Of a stretch of 36,915 nucleotides of DNA, positions 1 to 8,318 are shown one piece after another. The notes under the pieces were generated by a model. That model was given only the letters and a program-made list of their open reading frames with translations, did no database searches and was not told the origin of the DNA. The stretch covers positions 1 through 36,915 of the forward strand of contig JADCES010000132.1 in the NCBI GenBank assembly GCA_020250005.1. Reading direction: 5' to 3'. Position numbers and translations under genes: made by a program. The DNA comes from Roseomonas sp. Lineage in GTDB: Bacteria > Pseudomonadota > Alphaproteobacteria > Acetobacterales > Acetobacteraceae. The stretch's first letter is position 1. Every line of letters starts with the position of its first letter.

Positions 1-160
1 ACATCACATGTCGCTGGTGATGCGCGTATCGGACAAGGTTGTGGCGCTCGATTTCGGCAAGAAGATTGCCGATGGCGCGCCTGCGGAAGTGCGGAGCAGC
101 CCTGAAGTGATTCGCGCCTATCTGGGTGATGGCCATGCGGATGCCGCCCATGCTGCTTGA
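1..160 (+). CDS. livG: ABC transporter ATP-binding protein, C-terminal end (LivG type, partial)
   Basis: The window opens inside a gene read in the frame starting at base 2 and ending at the TGA at 158-160. About 52 residues remain. They begin [19 protein letters not shown] and continue through GKKIADG and an AYLGD tail. This is the H-loop histidine region and the C-terminus typical of LivG, one of the two ATPases of branched-chain amino acid (HAAT family) importers. The genes that follow are livF, livH, livM and a binding protein, which supports the call. The 3' end overlaps the start region of livF, so the two ATPases are probably translationally coupled. Walker A and the signature motif lie outside the window. 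Confidence 0.85.
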   Translation, partial: HHMSLVMRVSDKVVALDFGKKIADGAPAEVRSSPEVIRAYLGDGHADAAHAA

Positions 161-854
161 GGTGAAAAACCTCCGCGCCGGTTATGGCCCAACACAAGTT
201 TTGTTTGGGCTGGATTTCGCGGTGGCGGAAGGGGGTGTGACCGCGCTGCTCGGCGCCAATGGCGCTGGCAAGACCACAACCTTGCGCGCGGTGTCCGGCC
301 TGATTCGCCCGGAAGGGGAAGTGCTGCTTTCCGGCCAGCGCATTGCGGGGCTGACGACGGAATCCATCGCGCGGCTTGGCGTGGCGCATGTGCCGGATGG
401 GCGCGGCACCTTCATGGAATTGACGGTGGAGGAGAATTTTCGCCTCGGCGCCTATACGCGGCGCGATGGCGATGTGGCGGCGGATTTCGCGCGCATGTGG
501 GAATGGTTCCCGCGCCTGAAGCAGCGTTGGCGCCAGCAGGCGGGCACGCTTTCGGGCGGGGAGCAGCAAATGCTCGCCATTGCGCGCGCGCTGTTGCTGC
601 GGCCCAAGCTTCTGTTGCTGGATGAACCAAGCTTCGGTCTCGCGCCGCTGATTGTGCAGGATATCTTCGCCATCCTGCGCCGTATTCGCGAAGAAAGCGG
701 CGTTGGCATTCTGCTGGTGGAACAAAACGCCAATCTGGCGCTTGATTTGGCCGATCACGCCTATCTGCTGGAGACCGGCCGCATTGTCATGTCCGGGCCC
801 GCTGCCGAAATCCGCCAGGATGAGGCCATTCGCCGTTCCTATCTGGGATATTGA
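150..854 (+). CDS. livF: Branched-chain amino acid ABC transporter ATP-binding protein LivF
   Basis: This is the second cytoplasmic ATPase of a HAAT-type importer and would power uptake of branched-chain amino acids or a similar small solute. Visible motifs are Walker A (GANGAGKTT, about residues 37-45), the signature LSGGEQQ, Walker B (LLLLDEP) followed by SFGLAP, and the H-loop region VEQNA. The length of about 234 residues is normal for LivF. The start is uncertain: GTG 126 and ATG 129, 135, 141 and 150 are all in frame and none has a clear ribosome binding site. I chose ATG 150 because the family normally begins a few residues before the [11 protein letters not shown] segment. Any of these starts overlaps the livG end, as expected for coupled genes. 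livH follows after 3 bases. Confidence 0.93.
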   Translation: MLLEVKNLRAGYGPTQVLFGLDFAVAEGGVTALLGANGAGKTTTLRAVSGLIRPEGEVLLSGQRIAGLTTESIARLGVAHVPDGRGTFMELTVEENFRLGAYTRRDGDVAADFARMWEWFPRLKQRWRQQAGTLSGGEQQMLAIARALLLRPKLLLLDEPSFGLAPLIVQDIFAILRRIREESGVGILLVEQNANLALDLADHAYLLETGRIVMSGPAAEIRQDEAIRRSYLGY

Positions 855-857
855 AGG

Positions 858-1730
858 ATGGAAGCCTTTCTTCTGCAATTGACTGCCGGCATCGCGACCG
901 GGGGCATTTATGCCTCGGTCGCGCTGGCGATTGTGATGATCTATCAGGCCACACATCACGTGAATTTCGCGCAAGGCGAAATGGCGACGCTTTCCACCTT
1001 CATTGCGCTGACGATGATCCAGGCGGGCCTGCCCTATTGGGTTGCCTTTCTCGGGACTTTGGTGGTGTCCTTTATCATGGGCGCGCTGGTGGAACGGCTG
1101 ATCATGCGCCCGGTGCAGCATGCGCCGATCCTGACCCATGTCGGCGTTTATATCGGCATGTTGCTGATCATCGGCAACATGACCGGCTGGGTCTTTGGCT
1201 ATACGATCCAGATGTTCCCTTCACCTTTTGAAGGTGGCAAGCCGATGCTGGGGGGGCTGTTTTCAGCGCATCAGCTTGGCAGTGTTGCCGTAACACTCGC
1301 GGTGCTGATCCTGGTCTATTTGTTCTTTACCAAGACATCGCTTGGCCTTGCCATGCGGGCGGCGGCCTATAACCCGCGCTCTGCACGCTTGGTGGGTATT
1401 CGTGTGGATGTGATGTTGGCGCTGGGTTGGGGGCTGGCGGCGGCGATTGGGTCGGTCGCTGGCATGATGGTCGCCCCCATCGTGTTTCTTGATCCGAATA
1501 TGATGCTCGGCATTCTGCTTTACGCTTTTGCCGGCGCATTGCTGGGCGGGATTGATAATCCGCCGGGTGCCGTGATTGGCGGCTTTCTGGTGGGCGTGCT
1601 GGAGAACCTCGCTGGCGCCTATATTGTCGGCACGGATCTGAAGCTGACAGTGGCGCTGGTGATCATTATCGGCGTGCTGGTGCTGAAACCCTCAGGCCTG
1701 TTTGGCCGTGTCGTGTTTACGCGGGTCTAG
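858..1730 (+). CDS. livH: Branched-chain amino acid ABC transporter permease LivH
   Basis: Inner-membrane permease of the HAAT-type ABC importer, 290 residues and almost entirely hydrophobic, with about eight membrane segments. The family pattern is clear: an N-terminal GIATGGIYASVALAIVMIY helix, the HHVNFAQGEMATL segment after it, and a C-terminal GAVIGGFLVGVLENL stretch. The ATG at 858 follows the livF stop by 3 bases, and the bases GAAGG before it can act as the ribosome binding site. It should pair with LivM to form the channel and couple to LivG and LivF. The substrate cannot be read from the sequence; urea, amide and aromatic acid transporters share this architecture. Confidence 0.93.
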   Translation: MEAFLLQLTAGIATGGIYASVALAIVMIYQATHHVNFAQGEMATLSTFIALTMIQAGLPYWVAFLGTLVVSFIMGALVERLIMRPVQHAPILTHVGVYIGMLLIIGNMTGWVFGYTIQMFPSPFEGGKPMLGGLFSAHQLGSVAVTLAVLILVYLFFTKTSLGLAMRAAAYNPRSARLVGIRVDVMLALGWGLAAAIGSVAGMMVAPIVFLDPNMMLGILLYAFAGALLGGIDNPPGAVIGGFLVGVLENLAGAYIVGTDLKLTVALVIIIGVLVLKPSGLFGRVVFTRV

Positions 1731-1734
1731 CGGC

Positions 1735-2718
1735 ATGAGCCTTTCACCCGCACGCCTTCTTCTTGTGCTGCTCGGCCTTGTTGCCGCCCTGGCGCCGCTT
1801 TGGGTGCTGGAAAGCTTTCATCTGTTCCAATTGACCATGGCGGTGATCATGGCGCTCGCGGTGCTCGGGCTTAATATCGTCACGGGCTATAATGGGCAGA
1901 TATCTTTGGGCCATGGCGCGTTTTTCGCGATTGGTGCTTATGTCACTTCCATCCTGATGGCGCAGGCGGATTGGTCCTTTTACGCGACACTGCCCTTTGC
2001 GGCGGCGATATGCGGCATGGTCGGCTATGCGGTCGGGCTGCCGGCGCTCCGTTTGGGCGGGCTTTATCTGGCGCTGGTGACATTTTCGCTCGCGGTCGCG
2101 GTGCCGCAATTGCTGAAGCACAAGGCGCTGGAAGCCTGGACCGGCGGCGTGCAGGGGCTGTTCCTCATGAAGCCCGATCCGCCGCGCTGGCTGACCGCTG
2201 TGTTACCGCTCAATGCCGATCAATTCATGTATCTGAATGTGCTGATCGTCTCCGGTATTTGCTTTCTGCTCGCCTGGAATCTGATCCGTGGGCGCATTGG
2301 CCGCGCGCTGATGGCCACGCGTGATCACCCCACAGCCGCCGAGGCGATGGGCATGGATATCGCCGCACTCAAGACCGGCGCCTTTGCGGTGAGTGCCATG
2401 ATTACCGGTGTCGCCGGCGCGCTTTCCGCCGTGGCGGTGGAATTCGTGGCGCCCGATAGCTTCACCTTCCTGCTCTCCATCACGTTTTTTGTCGGCATGG
2501 TGGTGGGCGGGGTCGCTTCCATCCTGGGATCAATCTTTGGCGGGTTATTCGTGCTGTTCGTGCCCAACATTGCTGAGAGCATCAGTCGCGCCGCGCCAGG
2601 CGTGATCTATGGCATGATCCTGATCGTTTTCCTGTTTGTGCTGCCTGAAGGCTTCGCCGGTTTGGTGCGGCGCCTTTTGGCAAAGCTTTCATCGCCTGGA
2701 AACCCACAACCAAAATAA
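1735..2718 (+). CDS. livM: Branched-chain amino acid ABC transporter permease LivM
   Basis: Second inner-membrane permease of the importer, 327 residues from the ATG at 1735, four bases after the livH stop. A longer frame opens at GTG 1702 inside livH, but the hydrophobic N-terminus beginning MSLSPARLLLVLLGL fits a real LivM start and the longer version would only add polar residues read from livH. Diagnostic segments are LGLNIVTGYNGQISLGHGAF, the EAMGMD coupling-loop segment that contacts the ATPases, and a long C-terminal hydrophobic run ending in LPEGFAGLVRRL. The binding protein follows after 17 bases, so the operon reads livG-livF-livH-livM-binding protein. Confidence 0.93.
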   Translation: MSLSPARLLLVLLGLVAALAPLWVLESFHLFQLTMAVIMALAVLGLNIVTGYNGQISLGHGAFFAIGAYVTSILMAQADWSFYATLPFAAAICGMVGYAVGLPALRLGGLYLALVTFSLAVAVPQLLKHKALEAWTGGVQGLFLMKPDPPRWLTAVLPLNADQFMYLNVLIVSGICFLLAWNLIRGRIGRALMATRDHPTAAEAMGMDIAALKTGAFAVSAMITGVAGALSAVAVEFVAPDSFTFLLSITFFVGMVVGGVASILGSIFGGLFVLFVPNIAESISRAAPGVIYGMILIVFLFVLPEGFAGLVRRLLAKLSSPGNPQPK

Positions 2719-2735
2719 GCGGAGAGGAATTCACC

Positions 2736-3941
2736 ATGACCATTTCACGTCGTCTTCTTCTGGCCGGCAGCGCAGGCGCGCTGGCCGCACCCAATATCGC
2801 CGCCGCGCAGGAAGCGCCCGGTGTCACTGCAACCGAAATCCATATCGGCAGCACCAATGCGCTATCCGGCCCGGTTTCATCCTATTCAGTGATTTCCCGC
2901 TGCCTGGAAGCCATGTTCAGGCGCCTGAATGATGAAGGCGGTGTTGCCGGCCGGCGCATCAAATTCACCGTCTATGATGATGCCTATCAGCCGCCGCGCA
3001 CCTTGGAACAGACCCGCCGCCTGGTGGAACGCGATCGCGTCGCCTTCCTGTTCAACCAGCTTGGCACGCCGACCAACAGCGCCATACATCGCTATGTCAA
3101 TCAACGTTCCGTGCCGCATCTGTTCCTGGCAACCGGGGCCGATAAATGGGCCAATCCGCGCGAATTCCCCTGGACCATTGGCTGGCAGCCCAGCTACCGC
3201 GTGGAAGCGCAGATCTATACCAAATACGTGCTGGAACAGCGCCCCAATGCGAAAATCGCGCTGCTCTATCAGAATGACGATTTCGGGCGCGATTACCTGC
3301 ACGGCGTGCAGGATGTGCTCAAGGATCGCTTCCGTTCCATGGTTGTGACCGCGACCAATGAAGCAACGGACCCAACCATTGATAGCCAGATCGTGCAGCT
3401 TCAGGCCTCTGGCGCGGATGTGCTGATTTGCGGCGTGGTGCCGCGCTTCGCTGCCCAGGCCATCCGCCGCGTGCATGATATTGGCTGGCGGCCCATGATG
3501 TTCATGACCAATGTGTCGGTTTCAGTCGGCGTGGTGATGCAGCCGGCCGGGCCTGAGAAGGGCATCGGGCTCATCACCTCGGATTACCGGAAGGATCAAT
3601 CCGATCCCGCCTGGGCGCAGGATGCGGGCATGAATGAATGGCGCGCCTTCATGCGCCGCTATGTGCCGGATGGCGATTTGGGCGATAACAATTTCACCTA
3701 TGGCTATGGCGTTGGCCTGACCATGATTCAGGTGCTGCGCCAATGCGGCAATGATTTCAGCCGCGAGAATGTGATGAACCAGGCGCGCAATATCAGGCCC
3801 ATGGACATCGCGACCCTGCTGCCCGGGATCAAGGTGCAAAGCCAGCCCGATAACTATAACGTCATCCGCCAGATGCAGTTGCAGCGCTGGAATGGGCAAA
3901 GCTGGGAACGCTTTGGCAATGTGATCGAAGGGGCGGGGTAA
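2736..3941 (+). CDS. ABC transporter substrate-binding protein (LivK type)
   Basis: Periplasmic type I solute-binding protein of 401 residues that would deliver ligand to the LivHM permease encoded just upstream. A cleavable signal sequence is visible: MTISRRLLLAGSAGALA followed by an AAAQ cleavage region. The SRRLLL run resembles a twin-arginine signal, so Tat export is possible. The mature part starts with GVTATEIHIGSTNALSGPVS and contains NDEGGVAGR and ALLYQNDDFGRDYL, both standard for Peripla_BP_6/LivK proteins. GGAGAGG at 2722-2728 is a good ribosome binding site. As last gene of the operon it is followed by a short hairpin. The ligand is unknown; branched-chain amino acids are only the default, since many paralogues bind aromatic or amide compounds. 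Confidence 0.92.
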   Translation: MTISRRLLLAGSAGALAAPNIAAAQEAPGVTATEIHIGSTNALSGPVSSYSVISRCLEAMFRRLNDEGGVAGRRIKFTVYDDAYQPPRTLEQTRRLVERDRVAFLFNQLGTPTNSAIHRYVNQRSVPHLFLATGADKWANPREFPWTIGWQPSYRVEAQIYTKYVLEQRPNAKIALLYQNDDFGRDYLHGVQDVLKDRFRSMVVTATNEATDPTIDSQIVQLQASGADVLICGVVPRFAAQAIRRVHDIGWRPMMFMTNVSVSVGVVMQPAGPEKGIGLITSDYRKDQSDPAWAQDAGMNEWRAFMRRYVPDGDLGDNNFTYGYGVGLTMIQVLRQCGNDFSRENVMNQARNIRPMDIATLLPGIKVQSQPDNYNVIRQMQLQRWNGQSWERFGNVIEGAG

Positions 3942-3947
3942 CGCCCC
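3930..3947 (+). terminator. Hairpin over the binding-protein stop codon, possible weak terminator
   Basis: A perfect 6-bp stem pairs GGGGCG at 3930-3935 with CGCCCC at 3942-3947. The six-base loop GGGTAA contains the TAA stop codon. There is no T-run after the stem, so it does not meet the usual rule for intrinsic termination. It may protect the 3' end or act with Rho. Confidence 0.3.
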
Positions 3948-4436
3948 CCCAAAGCTGCCCTTGTAGTGCCTGCGGGCAGGGACTAAGGTGGTCTGCCCCG
4001 GCGGCATCCGCTGCGGGCGAGAATTCCGGCGGCATCGCCTGGCGCATGAAGCCCCCTGGGGCAGCGCGGCCCTCGATGTTCAGCCCCTCGGCCTCCGAAG
4101 CGGCGCCCATGGCGTTGGCTTTGTGGTTTCGCCGGGGAGCAGCCCTTCCTTCTCGCCGGCGCGGCCCGAGGCGCGCGAAAGCCCCTGCCCTTATGGCCAT
4201 GGCCCCCGTCGCGCCCGCCGTCCCGCCTGCGCCTGTGACCTTCGTGGTCCAAGGGTTCCCGGGGCAGGATCCAGGTGCGCCCACCCTGGGGCCGCTGCGC
4301 CGCTTTGGCGCCGGTCCCACCGAAGAAGGTCTTCGCCGTCGCATGCCAAAGCACGCCACGCCGCAATTTGATCCTTGTTCGGGCCTTGCCACGCATTTGC
4401 GCCGGCGGCTCAGCCCCGGCGCGGAGACTTCACCCC
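3942..4436 (+). other. 495-base region before rne, probable long leader
   Basis: No credible gene is visible. Frames are open on both strands (for example 4046-4436 plus, 3983-4396 minus) but they encode arginine-, proline- and glycine-rich sequence with no family resemblance, as expected by chance at this GC content. Long 5' untranslated leaders are known for rne in Escherichia coli, where RNase E cleaves its own leader to autoregulate; a similar role here is inference. TTGTAG at 3961 with TAAGGT 17 bases later is only a poor promoter match. GGAG at 4423-4426 is the ribosome binding site for rne. Confidence 0.4.
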
Positions 4437-7175
4437 ATGACCAAGCGTATGCTGATCGATGCCTCCCACCCCGAGGAAACCCGGGTAGTGGTGATGGATG
4501 GCAATCGCCTCGATGAATTTGATCTTGAAACGGCGCAACGCCGCGCCCTGAAGGGCAATATCTACCTGGCCAAAGTGGTGCGGGTGGAACCCAGCCTGCA
4601 GGCGGCCTTTGTGGAATATGGCGGCAATCGCCACGGCTTCCTGGCCTTTGGGGAAATCCACCCGGATTACTACCAGATCCCCGTGGCGGACCGGCAGCGC
4701 CTGCTGGCGATGCAGGAAGAGGAAGCGCGCGCCGAGGAAGAGGCCGATCTGCCGCCCGAAAGCGCGATGGACCGCGCCGCCTGGAGCGGTGAGACGCCCG
4801 AGGCCTGGCAGCCTGCCGAAGACACCAATGGCGAGGCCGCGCCCGCCGAAGCCGTCGAAAACGCAGAAACCCCCGAGGCGCCAAGCGCGGCATCGGAAGC
4901 CGCTGCCGAAGCCCCGGCCGCTGCGCAGCCCCTGGCGATTGAAAGCGAAAGCCTGACCGCCGCGCCGGAAGCGCCAGGCGATGAAGCCGCTGATCTTGGC
5001 CGGGTCGAGGAATTGCCCGCCGAAGACCAAGCCCCGCCCGAGACCATTGGCGGCGAAGGCCCGGCCGAAACCGAAGAAGAACGCCGCGAACGCCGCATCC
5101 CGCCGCGCTTCCTGCGCCATTACAAGATCCAGGAAGTGATCCGCCGCCGCCAGATCATTCTGGTGCAGGTGGTGAAGGAAGAACGCGGCGGCAAAGGTGC
5201 CGCACTGACGACGTATATCTCGCTTGCCGGGCGCTTTTCCGTGCTGATGCCGAATTCCCCGCGCGGTGGCGGGGTTTCGCGCAAGATCACTTCGGCCGCG
5301 GATCGCAAGCGGCTGCGCGAAGTGATGGATGATCTGCAATTGCCGCAGGGCATGTCCTTGATTGTGCGCACCGCCGGCGCGCAACGGCCAAAGCCCGAAA
5401 TTCAGCGCGATTGCGAATATCTGCTGAGACTCTGGGACAATATCCGCGAAAGGACGCTGGCTTCCACCGCGCCTGCCTTGATTTATGAGGAAGCGGATCT
5501 GATCAAGCGATCCATCCGCGATGTCTATGGCCGCGATATTGATGAGGTGATGGTGGAAGGCGATGGTGCCTTCCAGCAGGCGCGCGAATTCATGCGCATG
5601 CTGATGCCATCGCACGCGAATAAGGTACGGCTGCATCGCGATGCTGTGCCGCTTTTCGCGCGCCATCACGTGGACCAGCAATTGGATGCGATGCATTCGC
5701 CGGTGGTGCAGCTCCGTTCCGGCGGGTATATCGTGATCAATCAGACCGAAGCGCTGGTGGCGATTGACGTCAATTCCGGCCGCGCCACACGTGACCGCCA
5801 TATCGAAGACACGGCTTTGCGCACCAATATGGAAGCAGCGGACGAGATCGCGCGCCAGCTGCGCCTGCGCGATCTGGCCGGGCTGATTGTCATTGATTTC
5901 ATTGACATGGAATCAAACAAGCACAATGCCATGGTGGAAAGGCGGCTCAAGGAATCGCTCCGCCACGACCGCGCGCGCATTCAGGTGGGCCGCATCAGCC
6001 ATTTCGGCCTGCTGGAAATGAGCCGCCAGCGCCTGCGCCCTTCCATTGCGGAACAGACCTTCATCACCTGCCCGCATTGCATGGGCCGCGGCACGATCCG
6101 TGGCGTGGAAAGCAGCGCGCTGCAGGTGTTGCGCGCGATTGAGGAAGAAGGTGCCAAGCGCCGCGCCGCCGAAATCAATGTGCATGTCGCAACCGATGTT
6201 GCGCTTTGGCTGTTGAACCGCAAGCGCGACCGGCTTTCCGAGATTGAGGCGCGCTTTGGCATGAGTGTTTTCCTCCAGCCTGATGAAAAGCTGATGGGCC
6301 CGGCGCTGCGCATTGAACGCTTGCGCGCGGCGGAACCCATGGCGGTGGCTGCCGGGCCTTCCGCGCTGCGCATGGATTACGCGCCGGAAGTAGAAGACAT
6401 CGCGCCCGAGGCTGAGGAAGAGGAAGCCGATAGCCCGCGCGCAGAGGCGCGTGAGGAAACCGCCGAGGAAGGTGAGCGCCGCCGTCGCCGCCGTCGCCGC
6501 CGCCGTGGTGGCCGGCGTGAGGGTGGGCCGCAGGGTGGTGAAGCCGGCACCGAGGGTGATGGCGAGGGCGAAGAAGGCGCTGATGCCGCAGCAGAAGCGG
6601 GCGAGGCGCCGGAAGGCGAGGCCCAGCCCGCCGAGGATGAAGGCCAGACCGCTGAAGGCGCTGCCGAGGGTGAGGATCGCCCGCGTCGCCGTGGCCGCCG
6701 TGGTGGGCGCCGCCGGCGTGAGGATGGCCCGCGTGAGCGCCGCGCTGAGGATGCCGCGCCGGAAATGGCCGAAGATGCCCCCGCGCCGCGCTATGTGGGC
6801 CCGACCCCGGCGGACCCCTTTGCCGGGCAGATTGATGATGTCTTTGCCGCCATGGCGGCAGCCGAGGAAGCGGCGGAACGCGCTGCCGCGACCGCGCGGC
6901 GCATTGCGCCCTCAGCCCCCGCGCCGGAGCCTGTGGCGGAAGCCGAGGCTGTGCCGGTGGTGACGGAAGCTGCCCCGGTTGCGGAAGCGCCGGCGCCCGT
7001 TGAACCGCCAGCGCCGGAACCCGCCCCCGCGCCGGTAGCCGCTGAACCTGCCCCAGCGCCACAGCCGGAAAAGGCCGAGCCGGTGATTGGGCCGGCGATT
7101 CAGCCGGTGGTGCTGGGCGATGGGGCCGAGGTAGCGCGGCCCAAGCGGCAGGGCTGGTGGAGGCGGCCGGGGTGA
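4437..7175 (+). CDS. rne: Ribonuclease E
   Basis: Endoribonuclease of the RNA degradosome, 912 residues from the ATG at 4437 (MTKRMLIDASHPEETRV), which has GGAG 10 bases upstream. An upstream in-frame start at 4275 would add unrelated sequence. The S1 RNA-binding domain starts near residue 37 and is interrupted at about 91-220 by an acidic Ala/Glu/Pro-rich insertion, then resumes at IPPRFLRHYKIQEV. The catalytic aspartates are visible as D444 (in VAIDVNSG) and D487 (in IVIDFIDM); their spacing of 43 equals that of D303 and D346 in the E. coli enzyme. The zinc-link cysteines are C545 and C548 (CPHCMGRG). The C-terminal third is disordered, with two arginine-rich blocks (near 6476-6520 and 6680-6720) among acidic and proline-rich stretches, the usual scaffold for RNA and degradosome partners. 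Confidence 0.97.
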   Translation: MTKRMLIDASHPEETRVVVMDGNRLDEFDLETAQRRALKGNIYLAKVVRVEPSLQAAFVEYGGNRHGFLAFGEIHPDYYQIPVADRQRLLAMQEEEARAEEEADLPPESAMDRAAWSGETPEAWQPAEDTNGEAAPAEAVENAETPEAPSAASEAAAEAPAAAQPLAIESESLTAAPEAPGDEAADLGRVEELPAEDQAPPETIGGEGPAETEEERRERRIPPRFLRHYKIQEVIRRRQIILVQVVKEERGGKGAALTTYISLAGRFSVLMPNSPRGGGVSRKITSAADRKRLREVMDDLQLPQGMSLIVRTAGAQRPKPEIQRDCEYLLRLWDNIRERTLASTAPALIYEEADLIKRSIRDVYGRDIDEVMVEGDGAFQQAREFMRMLMPSHANKVRLHRDAVPLFARHHVDQQLDAMHSPVVQLRSGGYIVINQTEALVAIDVNSGRATRDRHIEDTALRTNMEAADEIARQLRLRDLAGLIVIDFIDMESNKHNAMVERRLKESLRHDRARIQVGRISHFGLLEMSRQRLRPSIAEQTFITCPHCMGRGTIRGVESSALQVLRAIEEEGAKRRAAEINVHVATDVALWLLNRKRDRLSEIEARFGMSVFLQPDEKLMGPALRIERLRAAEPMAVAAGPSALRMDYAPEVEDIAPEAEEEEADSPRAEAREETAEEGERRRRRRRRRRGGRREGGPQGGEAGTEGDGEGEEGADAAAEAGEAPEGEAQPAEDEGQTAEGAAEGEDRPRRRGRRGGRRRREDGPRERRAEDAAPEMAEDAPAPRYVGPTPADPFAGQIDDVFAAMAAAEEAAERAAATARRIAPSAPAPEPVAEAEAVPVVTEAAPVAEAPAPVEPPAPEPAPAPVAAEPAPAPQPEKAEPVIGPAIQPVVLGDGAEVARPKRQGWWRRPG

Positions 7176-7184
7176 ACGGTCTCT

Positions 7185-7206
7185 AGCCCGGTGGCATCAT
7201 CGGGCT
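7185..7206. terminator. Hairpin between convergent rne and prpF-like genes
   Basis: A perfect 6-bp stem pairs AGCCCG at 7185-7190 with CGGGCT at 7201-7206 around a 10-base loop. It lies between the rne stop at 7175 and the stop of the minus-strand gene at 7217, where a bidirectional terminator would be expected. Neither strand has a T-run directly after the stem, so the call is weak. Confidence 0.3.
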
Positions 7207-7216
7207 CGTAAAAATT

Positions 7217-8308
7217 CTAACCCCAAGCGCGGGCGGGGACATAAACCTCGCCCGCCATCAACCGCCGCGCGGTGCGCAGCGTGCCGCCCGAAATCACTTC
7301 GCGCGATCCATCCGCCGCGCGCCGCGTGGTGATCACCGCTTCCATGCTGCCGGTTGGGTGTTCCAGCACAATCGTCTCCCGATCCGCGCCGGTGATCTGC
7401 GCCACAGCTTCCGCCACCGTGCCCGGCAGCACGCAGGCACTCGCAATGCAAATCCCGCCCGTCACCGCCATCGCCTCATGGCAGGCGAGTGGCGTGAAAT
7501 ACCGCGCCGCGACACCGCCCTGGCCGCCGGCCGGTTCCGCGATAATGGCGAATTTCGGAATGACGCGGCCTTCCGCATCGCCCATGCCCATGGCCAGGCT
7601 CGCCTTGCGGCGAATGGCCTCAATCCGCGCCATGAATTCCTTATCGGCATCCAATTCCTTCGCGGTCTCACGGGCGGTTTTGCCGAAATCCCGCGCGCGC
7701 GCGATCACCACCGGCATGCAGATATCAAGGCAGGTCACTTCTACACCATCAATCACATCAATGGCCTTGCCGGTCGGCATCAGTTTGCCAGTTGCTCCGC
7801 CCACCGCATCAGCGAAATTCAGCACAATGGGGGCAGCCGTGCCGGGCACGCCGGCAATCGCGGTATCGCCCTCATAATTCACGCGCTTGCCTGGCGTTTG
7901 CACCACGGCTTCGATCATCGCACCCGTATTCACGGCGCGGATCATCACGCGGGTTTCGCCGTCTTCGGCTGGCACCAGCCCGCTTTCAATCGCAAAAGGC
8001 CCAACGCCGGCCAGCATATTCCCACAGGTCGGCCCCCAATCCACAAAGGCGCGATCCACGGAAACCTGCGCGAAAAGATAATCCACCTGCTGCGCCTCAC
8101 CCGCCGCCGCACGAGAGACAATGCAGACCTTGCTGGTCAGCGTCGTCGCCCCACCCAGCCCATCAATCTGCCGCGCATCCGGTGAACCCATGGCGGCGAG
8201 CAAGACGCGGCCCATGGCTTCCCGATCCTCGGGCAGATCATGGCGCAGGAAATAGGGGCCGCGGCTGGTGCCGCCGCGCATCAGCGTGCAGGGAATGGCT
8301 TTCTGCAT
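7217..8308 (-). CDS. PrpF-family isomerase (4-oxalomesaconate tautomerase-like)
   Basis: Cytoplasmic protein of 363 residues of the PrpF/4-oxalomesaconate tautomerase family, which fold like diaminopimelate epimerase and shift double bonds in tricarboxylic or unsaturated acids such as aconitates. Family landmarks are the N-terminal MRGGTSRGPYF segment, GLGGATTLTSKV, the CGN motif within GPTCGNMLAGVG, and a C-terminal HPTGSME segment. It follows the fused Tct permease by 10 bases and shares its strand with the TctC-like gene, so the three are probably one operon: tricarboxylate-type uptake followed by isomerisation. Which substrate (trans-aconitate, methylaconitate, oxalomesaconate) is not readable from sequence. 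PrpF of the methylcitrate cycle would normally sit beside acnD and prpC, which are absent here. Confidence 0.85.
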   Translation of the reverse strand: MQKAIPCTLMRGGTSRGPYFLRHDLPEDREAMGRVLLAAMGSPDARQIDGLGGATTLTSKVCIVSRAAAGEAQQVDYLFAQVSVDRAFVDWGPTCGNMLAGVGPFAIESGLVPAEDGETRVMIRAVNTGAMIEAVVQTPGKRVNYEGDTAIAGVPGTAAPIVLNFADAVGGATGKLMPTGKAIDVIDGVEVTCLDICMPVVIARARDFGKTARETAKELDADKEFMARIEAIRRKASLAMGMGDAEGRVIPKFAIIAEPAGGQGGVAARYFTPLACHEAMAVTGGICIASACVLPGTVAEAVAQITGADRETIVLEHPTGSMEAVITTRRAADGSREVISGGTLRTARRLMAGEVYVPARAWG

Positions 8309-8318
8309 AGTCTATCCG

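Noticed and set aside
3862-4893. 343-residue minus-strand open frame across the rne leader
   Set aside because: Arginine/proline-rich composition, overlap with two real genes and no recognisable domain; expected by chance at this GC content.
4410-5801. 463-residue open frame antisense to rne
   Set aside because: It mirrors rne codons in a high-GC region, has no family resemblance and the plus strand carries clear RNase E motifs.
6476-6520. CGCCGT-like tandem repeat
   Set aside because: It is the codon run for an arginine-rich block of RNase E, a normal part of its RNA-binding scaffold and not an independent repeat element.
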